From NCBI GenBank assembly GCA_028386065.3, contig JAKUCV010005653.1:144171-208170 (forward strand): a stretch of 64,000 bases of DNA, read 5' to 3'. Numbering within the stretch: position 1 is the first letter of the stretch; every line of letters begins with the position of its first letter. Shown one piece after another: positions 1 to 15,000 of this stretch. The translations under genes and the position numbers were made by a program. The notes beneath the pieces were generated by a model, which had not been told where the DNA came from, made no database searches, and saw only the letters and a list, made by a program, of their open reading frames with translations. This DNA comes from Turnera subulata. Taxonomy: Eukaryota; Streptophyta; Magnoliopsida; Malpighiales; Passifloraceae.

Positions 1-58
1 GAACATATAATGCTCAATACTTGAAACATAAACAAATAAAGTCGAGGAGGAGAAAAAC

Positions 59-3000
59 CTGACAACCCCCTAGTATCACGAACATTGCTGCTTGATGCAT
101 CCTGAGGCATCTTAACCTAAGAAGGATAGTATAAGCAATTAGTAACAAAGAAAGATATCGCCACATGAGCTGTCTTCAGAGCAGAAGAATTAAATCATGA
201 AGTTATTGCTTACTAATCTGCTTAAACACATAAATCCGCAATTCCAAGGCAACAGGCTTACCTCTACTGCAAGGGTCTTTTCCTCATAGCTAACTTTAAT
301 GTTGCCACTAACCCCTTTGTTTCCTAAATGCTCGTTAAATCTAATTGCAAAAAGAAAACCAGCAAAAACATATTAGCAACCACTCTAGAATGAACTAACA
401 TTTCCAAAGAGTTTAGGTATAAAGAGAAAAATCCCTACTTCCAAGTCAACTCGCGTTTTGCAACTGATGCATTCCTTTGAAACTTGCTCTGTCGCAGATC
501 TAAGGCTTCCTCGCAAGCCTGCAATTCAAATTGGGAAAGAGACAGAAAACAGAAAAACCAATTAAGACCGGGGAAACAATATGAGTAGAAGTTGCTCTGT
601 CAAAAATGAAGTTTGGTGATAAGTTGGAGAACAAGGTTTTTAGAAATTGACTAAACAATAAACCAAAACTCACAAAGACAATCACTTAACACAAAACAAT
701 ATACAAGTTACCAAGACCCAGTTAAACCTCAATGTCAAAATAAGTGGGATATATGGAGAGAGCCTCCAAAAGTAGCTCTCCTGTGATACATTCTCCATCT
801 GTTGTAAAGGCTTCATATCGTCTCTTACAACCTCAGCCTATATTATTTCAGACTACAGCTCCTAACTTAATGCTTAAGAACTAATCTGGTCAGATCTATA
901 CGTGATGCTTCATCAGCCTGTCCATGCCCATGTTATATGGCATTAAAACCCCTCTCAATATTTATGCCCCACATCAACCTTTGTCTTCTTCATTATATCA
1001 TCTTAACCAATCCTTCCTAGTCTTAAAAGCCTTTTCATCACAACAGATTCACCTCAAATAATGAACCTGCTGATTTTCCCAACCTGACCATCGCCATTTC
1101 AACACTGTAGAGAATTGCTGGTGTGATGCTGTATTATAAATTTATTTTTTCTAACAGAAACATTGGGGAACTAAGTTGCAGTTCTCCACTTTAAAAATCC
1201 TTATATTGATGTAATGGGCAGCATTCTCTTGTTTCCTCAGTGTGTATGACAATATAACAGAAGGATGGTCATGATTTACCACCTGCTTCCTTTCCCATCA
1301 CCTTTCTCCTATTGTTGCTATGCACTATAACTGCAGTGCATGTTCTTGAGGTAAGATACTCCTCCGTAACTGTAGGATTTGGTTTACCATCTTCTTATGG
1401 ATTCAGTGTATCTAGTCAACATCATGCAGAGTTATGTTCATGATATATCAATAGAGTATAGGACGAAAAACTGAAGCAAAGTTGCTTTGGCTGCCTACAA
1501 CACTGACATAGACATCTCCAAGAAGAATCCCGTTCAATCAACTCGATCCCCATATCATTTCAACTCTTCGGAAACCACTGCTCCTTTTTCATTTCGCCTA
1601 TTTAAAGCTTCTTTCCTTTAACGTGACTAGTTTTAGCATAAATATAGCGTTTAACGCATGTCACAATAAGGTATTAAAAAATGTAGCAAAGCCAGGAATA
1701 AGACTGTTAGAAGACTCATTGGTTGCATTTTCATTAGGAATCATTAATCTCTTATTTCTAAGATGATCTAGAAGTTGACGGTAAAGTCCACCAATGGGAT
1801 GTATTTCAGACCAAATCATTTTGCAAAGGCAGAAAATAAGCATATGACCATGCATTTGTCCTTTTCCACCCATGCATGTTGAACACGAAATGTCAAAAAA
1901 TTAGAAAAACAATAGAAAAAAGAAACATGGCCTTGAAACCAGAAACAAGACAACAAAATTAGAGATAATTATGGAACTGTAACAGCTGAACAAGCATATC
2001 GATTTATGAAAAGAAGATAAATAAGAGCATGTTTTCCATATAGCTTTTTTAAGTAATCAAACCTAACTAAATCAGGGTTGACACTGAAGCAGTATATGAG
2101 AATGGACAAAAGAAAGCCACCTTCAATTTTTCACGAAAAGCTTTGTACATTTGTCGTTTTCTTAAAATTTTGCGCTCCTTTTTATCATACGACAATCTTA
2201 GGTCATCAATAGATTCAGAATACCTGCAAGAACAAACAGACAAGTTAAACTTCATAACTAGCATAAATGTTCTCTGAAAGGTGTTACAGTACAGATAATG
2301 ACCATACTGCTGGCACTCATGCTGAAGTCTCTGATTCAGTTTATTCAATCGAGCACTGAGTTGCTCTGGGGTGCTCCCGTCCCAACCTCCCAAAGCTTCA
2401 ATATCACTCTCCGGACATATAATAGATGCCTTTCTGCAGCTTTCCTACCATTTTAGAAAATATAACTTCAGCAGTGAAAATAGTTACAATAGACCTCGTT
2501 CAATAAAAATGTCAAACATTATGTTCCATAATTTCAGTATTTGTACATAGTACATTAGCAGTCTCTTGCTCTAAGATTGTTTGGATCTGACTTGCAGAAA
2601 GCAGTTGAAAGTCACGGTTGTTAGCTACCATATCCCACTGACTTCAATTTAGCGTGCAGATTAATAAACATTGGCAAAATTCATTCCATCTCCTGCATGC
2701 TGCTTAATTACCTCTCAATTTGCTCTCAAACTGCAAATATAATAATTTATTTATGGAGGCTATGAGAACCGTAGTCACTTTCATGATTGACAAGCAAAAC
2801 ATGAAGCACATGAATCAGTAGAAGTTGACTCTAAGACATGTTCAATCTAGTGGTGATTGTATTAGTCAGATTTTATGTGCTACATTCAATTGCAGTTGTT
2901 ATAACAGCTTTTATTACTTCTACGTTTATAGAGAATATTTTTATATTTCAAAAGGTTGGGGCTTGTGCATTATCAGGTGACAAAGTGACATGAGAGCTGG

Positions 3001-6000
3001 ATATAACCTTTACTGATGGTAGTATTCTAATAATTGTTGTCAGATTATTCAATTCGCTTCTGCAAAATTGAAGTTGCAGGTATCCTAGTCATGAGAACTG
3101 CAGTCCAAGTAAGAACTAAGGCATACACTACCAAAGATGCCTTCTCACACTATGAAATGAACCTGAAAGGACACTCGAACATTGGGAAAAATGGTGCTTT
3201 TGCTTTAAAGCAGTAACCATATCATGAAAACCCTATGGCCGAATACCTAGCAACAGATGAATAGCTAAAGATAACACAAGCTGATCTGAACAATGCCAGG
3301 GAGCACGTATTACTGATGGCAGAAAAGAGCATGTAACAAGCATGGACACAACTTATCAAAAGAAGAAAAACAAACATGGACACAGTGGATAAGAGAAAGA
3401 CAGTAAGGTAGTTAAACAAGTGGAAGTTCAAGTTAAATTCTTTGCAACCAGCTTCCATCAATGAGTGCACCAATTAAAATGTCTTCTGTGCTATTATAAA
3501 GTCGAAATTATGTTTTCCTTCCACAGTTATTGAAGTTTATTCAAGCACCTGAAAAGTAGTGTCTGCAATTCAGCATGCTGACATTTGAGGTTGAGCTTTC
3601 TCCAACCATCGGTGAATGATGCAGATTAAGGATATGTCACCAATCTAAGATTTCCTTTTACTTGAGGAAATTTTGAATTGAAATCTTGGATACTTAGCAG
3701 GTTTGCAATATTAATTAAGACTCCAGATAATGGTGGTATTTTATCTCTTTCATTCTCTACTAGGAGGTCATTTAATAAGTAGAGCAGATATTATTTTTAC
3801 TCTGGGGACTTGTGTTGGAGAATTAAAATTGAATAAAATAAGCTTTTTCAATGAAGTTAGAAAATTGTATTTTCGATTCATTATTGAGGAGTTCAAGAAC
3901 ACTTCTAGTAAATTCATGTAGCTAGGCGAAATTCTAGGTCTTCTATGAGTTCTGGAGCATGCCATGACTGAAAAATTGCAATGTGTAGAAGGACAAGTAG
4001 CAGCGCTACTTTCTGCTCTTTGCATCAACCAGATGAATCTAACCACTAAAGGGTTGTTGCAAACCCAAGAGAGATGTAGTTTAGCCTTACACATCTGTGT
4101 GTTCTAAATTTTCACCTCATACACAACTAATCAACCATGCTGATTTAAGTTTAGAAAAGAAAAACAAAAGCAAGAAGCAGGAAAGAGGGGAAAATTTTAT
4201 TTCAGAAGAAAAGTTATATGCCAATAGCTGTTCAATAAAGCTAGCATATCTATGTCCCATTGGTTCAATCCAAGAGTTCAAATTCGTCAGAAGCCAGGTC
4301 ATTACCTCATCCGTGAAGATGGGCACTAAATAACTGCCATATTTCTAAGAAACAAACGAAAATAGTAGGCGGGAGATGCACCTTGCGATTTTCTTCAAGT
4401 TCCTTATATTCTCTCTGTGCGACTTCGACATCATTAAGGACACGGGAAGTCATTATCCGTTCATAGTGAGCCTTCTCCTATACAAAACTTTAGTTTCAGA
4501 ACAGGATACCAGAAATTCACAAAAAAGAATTGCAATGAACAATCAAAGAAAAAGGAAATCAACAATCAAGGTTATAATAGGTACTGTTTCTGCAGATTGT
4601 ATATCTTTCTCAATCCTCATTAGCTCCCTCTCTGCTTCTTCAAAGGCATCAATTTCTTCCTTCGCTGATTCTACATTTTTTTTTGTTTGGCATAATAGAG
4701 CAAAAGCATATATAAGAAGAGGAATATGTGACAAGACAAAAGACTAGTACCATAAAAAAGCACAAGAAACTTGGGTGAACAGATGACTACTACCTACCAC
4801 ATAAAGTCTCAAATGATAATTTAAGTTTCTTGGCTTTTGAATCAGCATCTTTCACTCTTACTTGGAGCTTTTCCAAAAAGATGTCTTTTTCTCTTATCTC
4901 CTCTTCGGTGCTCTGATAAAACATTTGCACAAGACCACATCTATGAGAACATGAGAATTAAGAAAATGGAAATCTATGCCAGGTTGACATCATATGACCA
5001 GAGGGTGAACGAAACAGGAGGAGATAAGAATTGTATAACAGAACTAACTGAAATTTCTTTCTGAAGCTCATCAAAATTTGATGGAGGTGAACCACTGTCA
5101 GTAGCAAATGACTTTTTCAAATCCTGAAGCTCTAATTTCTTAGAAGCCAGCTCACGCGTCAGATTCAAGCACCTCTCCTAGTCCACGCAAGGAAACACGG
5201 AAGCAGTGAATATGCAGATGCCAATGTACATTAATCCCACGAACCACATAAACTCGATAAAATGTGAATGAGGAATCAAATAGTTAGAATTTGACTCTTG
5301 CTTGGCAAAGTAAATTCAGGAATCAAGAGCCATGAATCAGTTCACAGCAACATAGTTCTTGCAGCTTTACCAGATTCAGATGTTTCTCACACAACAAAGT
5401 GATGAGTTACAGATTTGATGCAGAGTGTCTAAACAGAGAAGTCACCAGCGAGTCTTAAGTTCCATGGAAGGTTATTCAAGATGTCCCATGCTGATATTGT
5501 TAGAATTGCATGATAAGTCAACAATTGCTATAAATATGTGACGTGTAAGCTTCATCATATATGGACATTACAAGCAAAAAGTCCTTATTAAACATATAGA
5601 GCTTGATGTTGATGTTTATCAATAGCAACCTCTATCCCCAACTGTTCTAGTGTTAAGCAGCTATATGGATTGCAAAAATAAGGGAATTCGTTGGTCAGTT
5701 CAAAACCTTTCCGTAAAAATGAATGGACCCTACCTATTATTTCCTTATATGCAAGGTAATAAAGAAAACTGTGCGCTAACTAGTTTGCTTTTAGAGATAC
5801 TAAAACTTCCCCAGTTCAGTTAAAACTTTGGTCTTTAATCTTGATATTAATCAGCCAGCAACAAAAGCTCAGTCATCACAATCCACAAGATAAGATAACT
5901 CCAGGCTTCCAAGGAAAGGAAAAGTACTTGTAAATCCAATTTCATCATAAAAAAGTGCAACCGTGTTATAAACAGTTTTGGAAAGCAAAAGCATTCATGC

Positions 6001-9000
6001 TTAAATTTATCCTTTCAAACAAAGCTCTTTTCTAAAATAATAAATTGATTTATTTACCCACGAAAAGCAAGTTCCATGTCGATTATGCGCTCTTTTAACT
6101 TCATGAAAAAAGGCCACATGAAAATAAGATATAAGAACCTCCCTCCATATTTTTCCAAATGATGACCTACTCCTGATAGTTTTGTTCTAATCATCTAGCA
6201 ATAATAGTATATATGGTTCCTTATCACTACTTCAAATGGGGTCACAGTTATAAAAGCAAGAGTTTCAAGGGGCTTTGACAAAAAATCTCACCATGGGTGC
6301 ATATGTCAACAGTGCATCAGATATGGAGATGGTTCACTAGTGAGAATTTATTACTTGAAACAATAATCTCAACAATTTGTTTTCTTATAATTGCAAAACT
6401 TGTACCGCTGTGACCCTACAAGTTGGCGCATGGTAAATGAAGGCCGAAGTAGAACAATGGAAAACAGGAAAAAGAACATCAGAAGCAGTTTAGGACAATG
6501 GAGAAAAGCATTGAAACAAAATATGGAGAGATATTCTTACCTTCGCAGCCTTTAGACTATGCTGAAGATCCTGAATCTCAGCCTCATAAGCCCGCTTTCT
6601 CTTCCGGCTCTCTTCAACTTCAGTTTGAACATTAGACTTTTGTTGATTAAGATCCCTGATGCGAACATCATAAGAACTACAGAGACGGCCAGTTTTAAGC
6701 TTCTTAAGAGGAGGAAGAACTGTCTGGACTGATCCACGTGAAAACCTGTAAGTGAGCATCAACAGAAAAAAGTGTTCAAAGAGAGAAACAGACAGAGAGA
6801 AACCAAAATAGTACCAGCTTTGCATGATGAATCAATTATACAAAGAGAAGAGCTCAGAAAGGAAAACCCTTTCATATCATGATAAAAAATAAGAATGAAA
6901 GGAAACGTGCTGCACTAAACCCAAAAAGATTCTTTGGCTCTACTCCTTTTTCCTACCCCTGGCTTGGCAGGTTAAAGTATGAAACCATTTGTTTCCCCCT
7001 TATTCTCCCCATTCTACTCCATTAAAGAAAGTTTTTTCCCCCACTTTCCCAGTGTGCCAAAATGCAACTATGCAAGAAACAATGAAAGACATACGTGCAT
7101 GCAAATCAATGGCATTCCGTGCCTCAACCATCACTTATCCAAATCAGACAAATTAACTTGTTTTTCCTGTATTACCAAGCAATATTCCCACACCGCATAT
7201 AAGCTATACATGTTTCCAAAATGGTGATCACCAAGTATAAAATTAAAACCTGGATCCAACTTTGAAACAGGATGCAGAGTGAAATCCCAACTTACATTTT
7301 ATAACCATCTAAGGTATAAACCTCTTTTAGATTTGTTGTCTTTCTATCGAAAGCAATAGCTTTTCCATCATCATAATTTTCCACAAGCACTTGCCTCTCA
7401 GCTTGTGCCTGGAGAAGAAGAAAAATGTTCAGAGGGACCTCAAAACAACAAGCACGATATAGAGGGGATAGAAAGCCAAGTAACAGAAAACATTACTTCC
7501 AACAAGAATCTAGCATCAATCATGAAACCTGTAAAAACTTACCATATCCACCAAGACATTTAATACAGTATCACTGTCAGATCGAATAATAGAAAGTGTG
7601 GTTGGGAATTTCGTTTGAGGTAGCATGTGGGGTGGCACAATCAACCTACACCAGAAAAAAACAGAAACCACAATCAAGTGGGAATCAAAATCATTGTAGC
7701 TAACCAAAAATTTGGATATGTAAGCAGAACATGGAGCAGTTATCCATATACCTTTTCCTTGAGAAGTCATATATGATTATCTGCAGGTTATTATAATTTG
7801 CTTCTGTAGCACATCTTCGCAGAAGAATAGAATCCTTATGGTCCGTCACAATGAAAGCATTCAGCAATTTCCCGAGTGCATTTTCAACAACGGGAGCCCA
7901 TGCCTCGTTATCAGCCAAGCTCTGCAGCACATGATCGTAATAGATATCAGACCTCAATTGCTATTGATTGTATCTTATGCCTTCCGGTGTTATATCATAG
8001 CAGAATCAAGGTTTATGTGTGAGAGCTTGCTAAAATAAAATATATTAGTTGAAGAGTCATCCACCATCAGTTTCCAAAAAAAAAGCAGTATGAATAACTA
8101 ACAAAATGAAACAGTAGAGATCCAGTGTGCAATATAACATTTTTTTACATACTGGTTGGGAAAAAAATCTTAAGCTTGGAGATCTAGCCCAAAATGGCAT
8201 CATTAGTAGTTAATCTTAGGAAAATACCTTGACTCAAATCAACTAAGCTTAGATGCCAAACTATATGGCAACCAATCATTTCATAATACAAAAAAGGGCA
8301 ACTGAAAAGAAAGGCTATGCAACTGAACACAAAAAGCTGAATGAAATTTTCCACAACTAGAGCTCTTACATAAATTTACGCAGACTAATCATTTGATAGC
8401 ATTTCTGAAAACCACAAACCCCAAGACGTTATAGATAAGTCAGTACCACCTACACATAAGTGCCACCTTCACATAAGCGTTATCTGTGATATTGCAATTT
8501 TTAGATGTTCTTGACTATTTTGCTTGAAGAGACGTAACCAAATATTAGGCTCCTCACAGTAGAAACCTAGACATAAAAATCAATATGTAACACAAACTGT
8601 TCAATACAGTCACTATAGGAGTTTGAGATTCTATTCCCCAAGTGACTTTCCAATTTCTTTCTTCAACAGCTCTGACAATAAAAGTATTTCCACATCAAAT
8701 GTATATACTTATAACATAGTCTTGCAATATTCGCATGCAGACATCATTTTGAGACTCACCAAATGAGCACCAATAGGACCTATAGGTGGTCTTTTGAATC
8801 TCTGGTGATGTCTTTCAATCGTGCGTAAAAGTTGAGTCACCCTTTCTCCTCCAAATGCCGTAACCTTCCAAGAAAAGAATGATGCGATTCAGCAATATTG
8901 TTATAATCAACTACACATTAGGAAAGGGACTTGACCATCCAAATGAGTTCCTGGCATCAATGACAGAAATGCATACAGAAACCGAAATGAACTCCAAGTG

Positions 9001-12000
9001 ATCTACATGCAAGAATTATCATTCATATAATATGAAAGGAGCTTCCTTAACCTTGTTTCTCTGGTGATTCTGGCAATTACGAATTTCTGCATGGAGTTCA
9101 TTTTCCTTTCTTTCATATTCTTGAATCTGAAAAGACAAACATTGTTAATATTTTCTCAATACAATAGTTCAATAAGAAAGCAGCAAAGCAAGATGTCTAA
9201 TATTTGTCTTTTAGATAAATATTATACATTCTTATGCATGGATATTCTATATCGTAATGCACTCCATTTCTCATAATGCCATGAGGAAATAAATTCTCCA
9301 TTGCAAAAAATACCCTGAACTGAACCACCACAAATGAATTCCACAGCTAATAGTCCCTCAACTGTAACACATAAATTCACTAGTCCCAGCCATTTTTAGA
9401 CAACCCACCAATAGAAATAACTATATATCTCTCAATTACAAGAATCCGGCTTTCTTTATGCTAAATTACAAGAATCCCATAGTGGAACCCATGCAACAGT
9501 TAGATATAATACAGACAGCAACTGAAAGTAACAAGATGGACCAGAGCCTTCTGTGATGAGAAAAATGCTTCTCATCTTTCTGCAACAATCAATTATATCT
9601 ATATTATGTGTAGACAATACAGTGTTAGACCGCTAAAGGGTTTCATCCCTATTCCAGCAAAGCTTAGCACTGTGATCCCAAAGAATGTGGAACCTATGGA
9701 TCTCAAAAGGAGAAACTCCCAAGTATATATAGATATGAATTCATTTTGATGAATGCATTACAACTTGACATCATTAATTAGTGTCAACCTCAAACAAATG
9801 ACAGCCTGAAAAATAGTGAAGAGGCGCACCATTATTATTCAATAAAAAGTGCACCATAACACTCTCATACCTTAGATATTACAGTAAGACGAATCTTTAC
9901 ATCTAAACACTAGTTACAAGATATCTCAAATGTCTCTGATTAATGCAGTAGTGCTTGCAGAAAAATATGTGAATTACTATCTGAAGTTCACAAAAAATTT
10001 AAAAATTAAAACAATGAAAAGAAAAGGCAGAACAAATAATCAAAAAGGTAAGTGTACTAAGTATGCATGATCATAAAGAGAAACTGGAAGACTAAGAATC
10101 CATGTTAAGGCATAACATTAGCTTGTCTATTAGCCAACAGGATCGAGGATATATATTACAATCCAACAGTATATATAATGTTGCTTACCCAGTTACTTTA
10201 AGAAGCTGAAACCAACACCAAAATTATTCTCAGAACCAAGCATCTTACAAATACTAAGCATCTCCATACCTCTTCTGTAATCTTTCTGATTTCAGTCATT
10301 CCGTCGTACACAGTTTCTGATAATGTACTCTCTTCAGTCTTTAACCTAAATAACAAAAGGAAAAAAGCTAGACATCACATTTTGACACAAAAGTTGACAA
10401 TTTATCTACATGTAATCCTGCAAATCCAAATATTGTTCTTGACCATCATGATGACACTTATTATGATTTGAAAACCTACCCGCTGTTCAAAATACCAATT
10501 TTGGCTCCATAAATACCTAGGTACTTGAGAGTTCAAAATTTCAAGAATAAAACAATTGTCCAAGTAGAAGCAAAAGTACAGAAACAATGCTAACTATATA
10601 GCAATGATATTAAATTTCTGCACTTGTCACACATAAATCTACTTCCTCACTGTTTCATGCCTCTAATCTCCAAATCTCTTCATAATATAAATAGATTATA
10701 AAAAATTGAATCCCAAAAGTAGAGTTTGGGAGGAGCTGAAAAGAACATGTCAGACAAGAGATTAGCTGCCAATTATCACACAAAAAATATAGGACAGGAA
10801 GTGATGCACTTTTAGAACTAAGCATTTAGTTTCAGTTTAAGTCGTGGCTCTATGACAGTATTTCTAATCTGTGCCTGATAGCAATTTTGTGGTTAACAGC
10901 AATGTAAAGCGTTGAATAATGAATGGAACTTTGCCTTGCATATGGTTGCTCTCTCCTTTTGTATTTCTCTGGGGCAAATGTAGGTGTTTGCTGCTGCTGT
11001 TTCATGCAGTTAGAAAAAGATTGCTCCTGCTTCGAATACTTGCTTTTAATTTCTACATAAATGTAACCTAATTGTTTGCAATGGCCTATGGCATGCTAAC
11101 GTAGCTGAGTACTGACATCTCCGTATATTCATGAAATTATGCCAACCGACTCTTTTTGCCAATGCCATAGTTTATTTTTCTAAATTTTCACATAATTAGC
11201 ATATTTTCATATATATGCACTTCAACAGTAATTGAATGTTTTCCGAACCAATTTCTTCTGCTTTGTATTTTCTCATCCCTTCTTGACATAATATAGGTTT
11301 TAAATGGTAGGTAGTATCTGTAGCTGCAAAGACAGAAGCAAAACTTCTCTCTTTAAAACTAACTAGTCTCCTCTCCCACGTGTCTCGGGTACCGCAGCTA
11401 ACCAAAATAGTAGTTAATGGTATGATTTAGAAGTAGGAGAAAATTATTCTTCAAATATTGCATTATTTAAGTATTTGTCAAAATAACCAAAACAGAATTA
11501 TTAAAATTTAAAAGGCCTAAAACCAAAAAAAAAAGTAAGATGCAACATCTTTTTAAAAAATAGAGTAGGAGATTATATATTGTTTTAAAAGAAATATATA
11601 ATGACTTAAATTAGATTGAAGAAGATTTGCCTATGAGCCTGAGAATTGAGAAAGGCTATCTCCAAAAAGGTACCGAGCAATTTTTATATTCGGAGAGAAT
11701 CATTTCAAAAAGGAAAGTGAACTAACTGTTAATTGGTGCATGGGAATGAACATCAATTTATAGTAAATTAGGATATTATGCTATTATAGTATTGATGGTG
11801 GCCTTTTTATTACGCATTGATTGTTGGGAAGAAATAGTTATAACGTTTACAAAATGCATGGACGTTATGAGCTCACAAATCAATATTAATCAATCATTAA
11901 GTGCATTGATAAACCTTACAAATGTCCAATCATTTTTTTTCCTTTTTCCCTTCCTATTATTAAGTGCATTTTTTTCCTTATGAGTGAAAAAAGGTGTTTA

Positions 12001-15000
12001 ATAGTAGGAAATTTAATGAGAAGAAGAGAAGGGGAGAAAGGGAAATTAGTGAGTGCATTTATTTTGCTGGTAGATTTCCAATTTTAGAAGTTTTTCAATT
12101 TAACATTAGCATTGATTGTCCTTAATTAATAAATTTTGTAGTTTTAAAATTATTCCTGCATTTAAACTTTGGTTGCTGTTTTTCAATTTAATTGCCACGT
12201 GTTAACTCTTTAGGAAGCCACGAGTCAAAACCACAGAGCCCATTGAGTTAGGGTCTGCTATAATATAGTAAATAGATAGATTTCCTCAAGTTCACTTATG
12301 ATAAAACCAGAAGAAGTTATCATTTTGGATATTGAGTTCATGTTTGTTTCAATAAACTTTTGGTGTTTAGTAAATCCTGTATTATGCTTCTTCTCAAATT
12401 CAGCTAAAAATGTGCAATGCAGAGTTTGTTTGGTTAATATTCATAGTTCTCAATACTAACAAGACTCCAAATGCACACTTTTACCAACAAAAGTACAACC
12501 TTTAGCGACATGTTATGTTGCCAAGTGTGAATGCAGTGTAGTTAACAATTAGAGTGCAAATTGCAACACCAAGTTGTTGTCTATCTGGAAATTGATCCTA
12601 ACTTATCTCCATTTTATGTCTTCCACCTCAAAACTGTGTGATTGTAATATCGTTATCATCATCATCTATCACTAAACACAAGGGTCAGTTTGGGAACCTC
12701 TTTTTAAAGCTTATGTTCTTTCCGGAGAACAGAAAACTTGTTTTGGTATGTTTTTCGAGTTGTTTTCTATGAAAGCAGATTCCAGAGAACAATTAAATGA
12801 TGTCTTCCCTGTTTTGGTGGGAGAATAGGTCTCTTATCATTAATAAATAAAAAGACATACATAATATAATCTTTCCTTTTTTTCCCATTTTAAACGTTGC
12901 ATATATTATTGATGTGGAAATATCTTGGCTTATTAGGATATTAATTATTCATGGGGTGCTTGTATCATTACCCATGCAAGTTTGTGCACAAATCAGAAGA
13001 AGTAAATGAATAACCTTGAAAGTCTTGCGTCAATTTCATCAATCATGTCTTGAAGTTTTTTTGCTTTACCCTGCATTTCGGATTCTTCAGCCTGTGGGAA
13101 TTCAAAAAAAAAAAGAAACAAAAGAGAGATACTGTAAGAGGAACGTAAGAGAAAAGAGAAGGATTCCCAGTGTGGAACTGGTGACTAATCCATTACAATC
13201 TTTCAAATCCCATTGTAAAGTCACAGTAACAAGTTAACCATGAATCATGAAAAGGCAATAACTAAAACATCGGTGGATATTCTCAAGCATTGAGAGAATA
13301 AAACAAATGAACCAATTGAAAAGTGGCATCTTCATAATGCCAGACAACAGAACTGGACTTCTGCTGGACAGATTGCATACATCAATGAATACATTTAAAT
13401 GGTGAGAGAGAAAGAGACCGAAAGATCACAAGAAAGTTACCAGTAAACTCCAAATTCTAGTAATTCTGATAGGAGACATGCAAATCACTTTTTCTTCAGA
13501 ACGTGCAGCATAGCTTTTGGAGCCTTGCATTAGACATTTATTCACATAGACAGAAAAGTGACGATAAGGAAGATGTACATTCATTTATATATTTAAGAAA
13601 AAGACCTTTACTGTTTCAAAGACCTCTGCTAAGGAAGCTACATTTCTGAAGAACAGAAACTGGAGAGGGCTAGTATAAGTTAGCAGGAAATTGCTCATAA
13701 CTGTTTCAAAAAACAACCGGGTGTTTCCATCTGTCTGCCAGCCGGCTCTGTTTATTGCTGCAAGCCAATCATAGACGAGAGCTTTGCGATTGACAGGCTT
13801 CCAGGACTTCTAGGTCACTTTGATCCATTCAGAATTTCCAGAAAGATGTGAGTACACAAACGAGATTGTGGTCTTAGACATCTAAGAGAGTCTGGTTACT
13901 CTTTGATGTTATTGGGAAGTTTGGTTGGCATAGTATAAGTACTATCCCACTTGGTTCCTTGGAAAATGTAGTTGCTTTTGACCCCATGTTCAACTCCAAT
14001 GATGTCTAATGGAGTTGGTATAAGGAATTGAATGTAAGGATGTCATAAGAACCATTGGACCGTATGGCCAATAATTTGCTGGCAAAAAGTTAAACAATTA
14101 ATGACATGCCTTCTTTTATTTTAGCAAAATTATTTAGCAAGAAAAAAAAAAGTAATGTAAGCAAAAAGAGAAATGCGATCAAATTGGCCATTTGGCCAAT
14201 TGCCGCACAAATTTGATGGGGAATTTTTGAAGTTAATTAAACAGATCTTACAAGCCATGAACATTAATAGAAACAAAGAAAACAATGGTAAAACAAGAAA
14301 AAGGCAAGACATAGTGCAATATCAACCCACAGGGAAGGAAGACAAAAGAAAAACCTGTGTATTCCTAAACTGTTGCTCATGAAGATCCTGGACTTGTTGT
14401 TCAAGTGACCTTAATCGCTTGACCATTTTATGTTTGTGGTTGATTTCACGATCATGCTGTTGTTCTAACTGAATCTTCTCTTTCATTGCCTGGGAAAAAA
14501 ATCATATAAAAAGTGATTAAAAGAAAAATAAATCTATAATAACATCCAACCTTGTAAAATTAAAATCTGACTACTTCATGGTTTTATATAGCATTTTTTT
14601 CTACTTTTTTCAGAAGGGAGAAGCCTTATAATTATTTCATATCCCATATGGCCACTCAGTAAAGTTTTATTAAAAAGGAAAAACACTGACACTGTTATTT
14701 TCCAGGAAAAAGAGAATATTTAATCCATTTCCAACATACCAACGAAATACAATTCTTCAGTTCATCCTGCTTTCTCCTCACTTCCGATGTTTTATTCATC
14801 ATTCCTTCAATTTGAGCTTTCTTCTTTGTGAAGCGGTCCCTTAAGGACTCCACCTTGCCCTGTAACATAATTTCAAGGGAAGCAGGTTTACATGCATTAT
14901 AGGAAAGCCATACATAATCACTAAACCTGAATGTCTAGAGATGAACTCTATGCAATATGCAAGGAAAACAGGCTCCATAGAAAATAGAAAAGTAATAAAT

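Noticed and set aside
6060..6110. Possible extra SMC6 exon (peptide-like KERIIDMELAF)
   Set aside because: Exons 16 and 17 already join in phase with the orthologue length; no matching pair of splice sites is needed.
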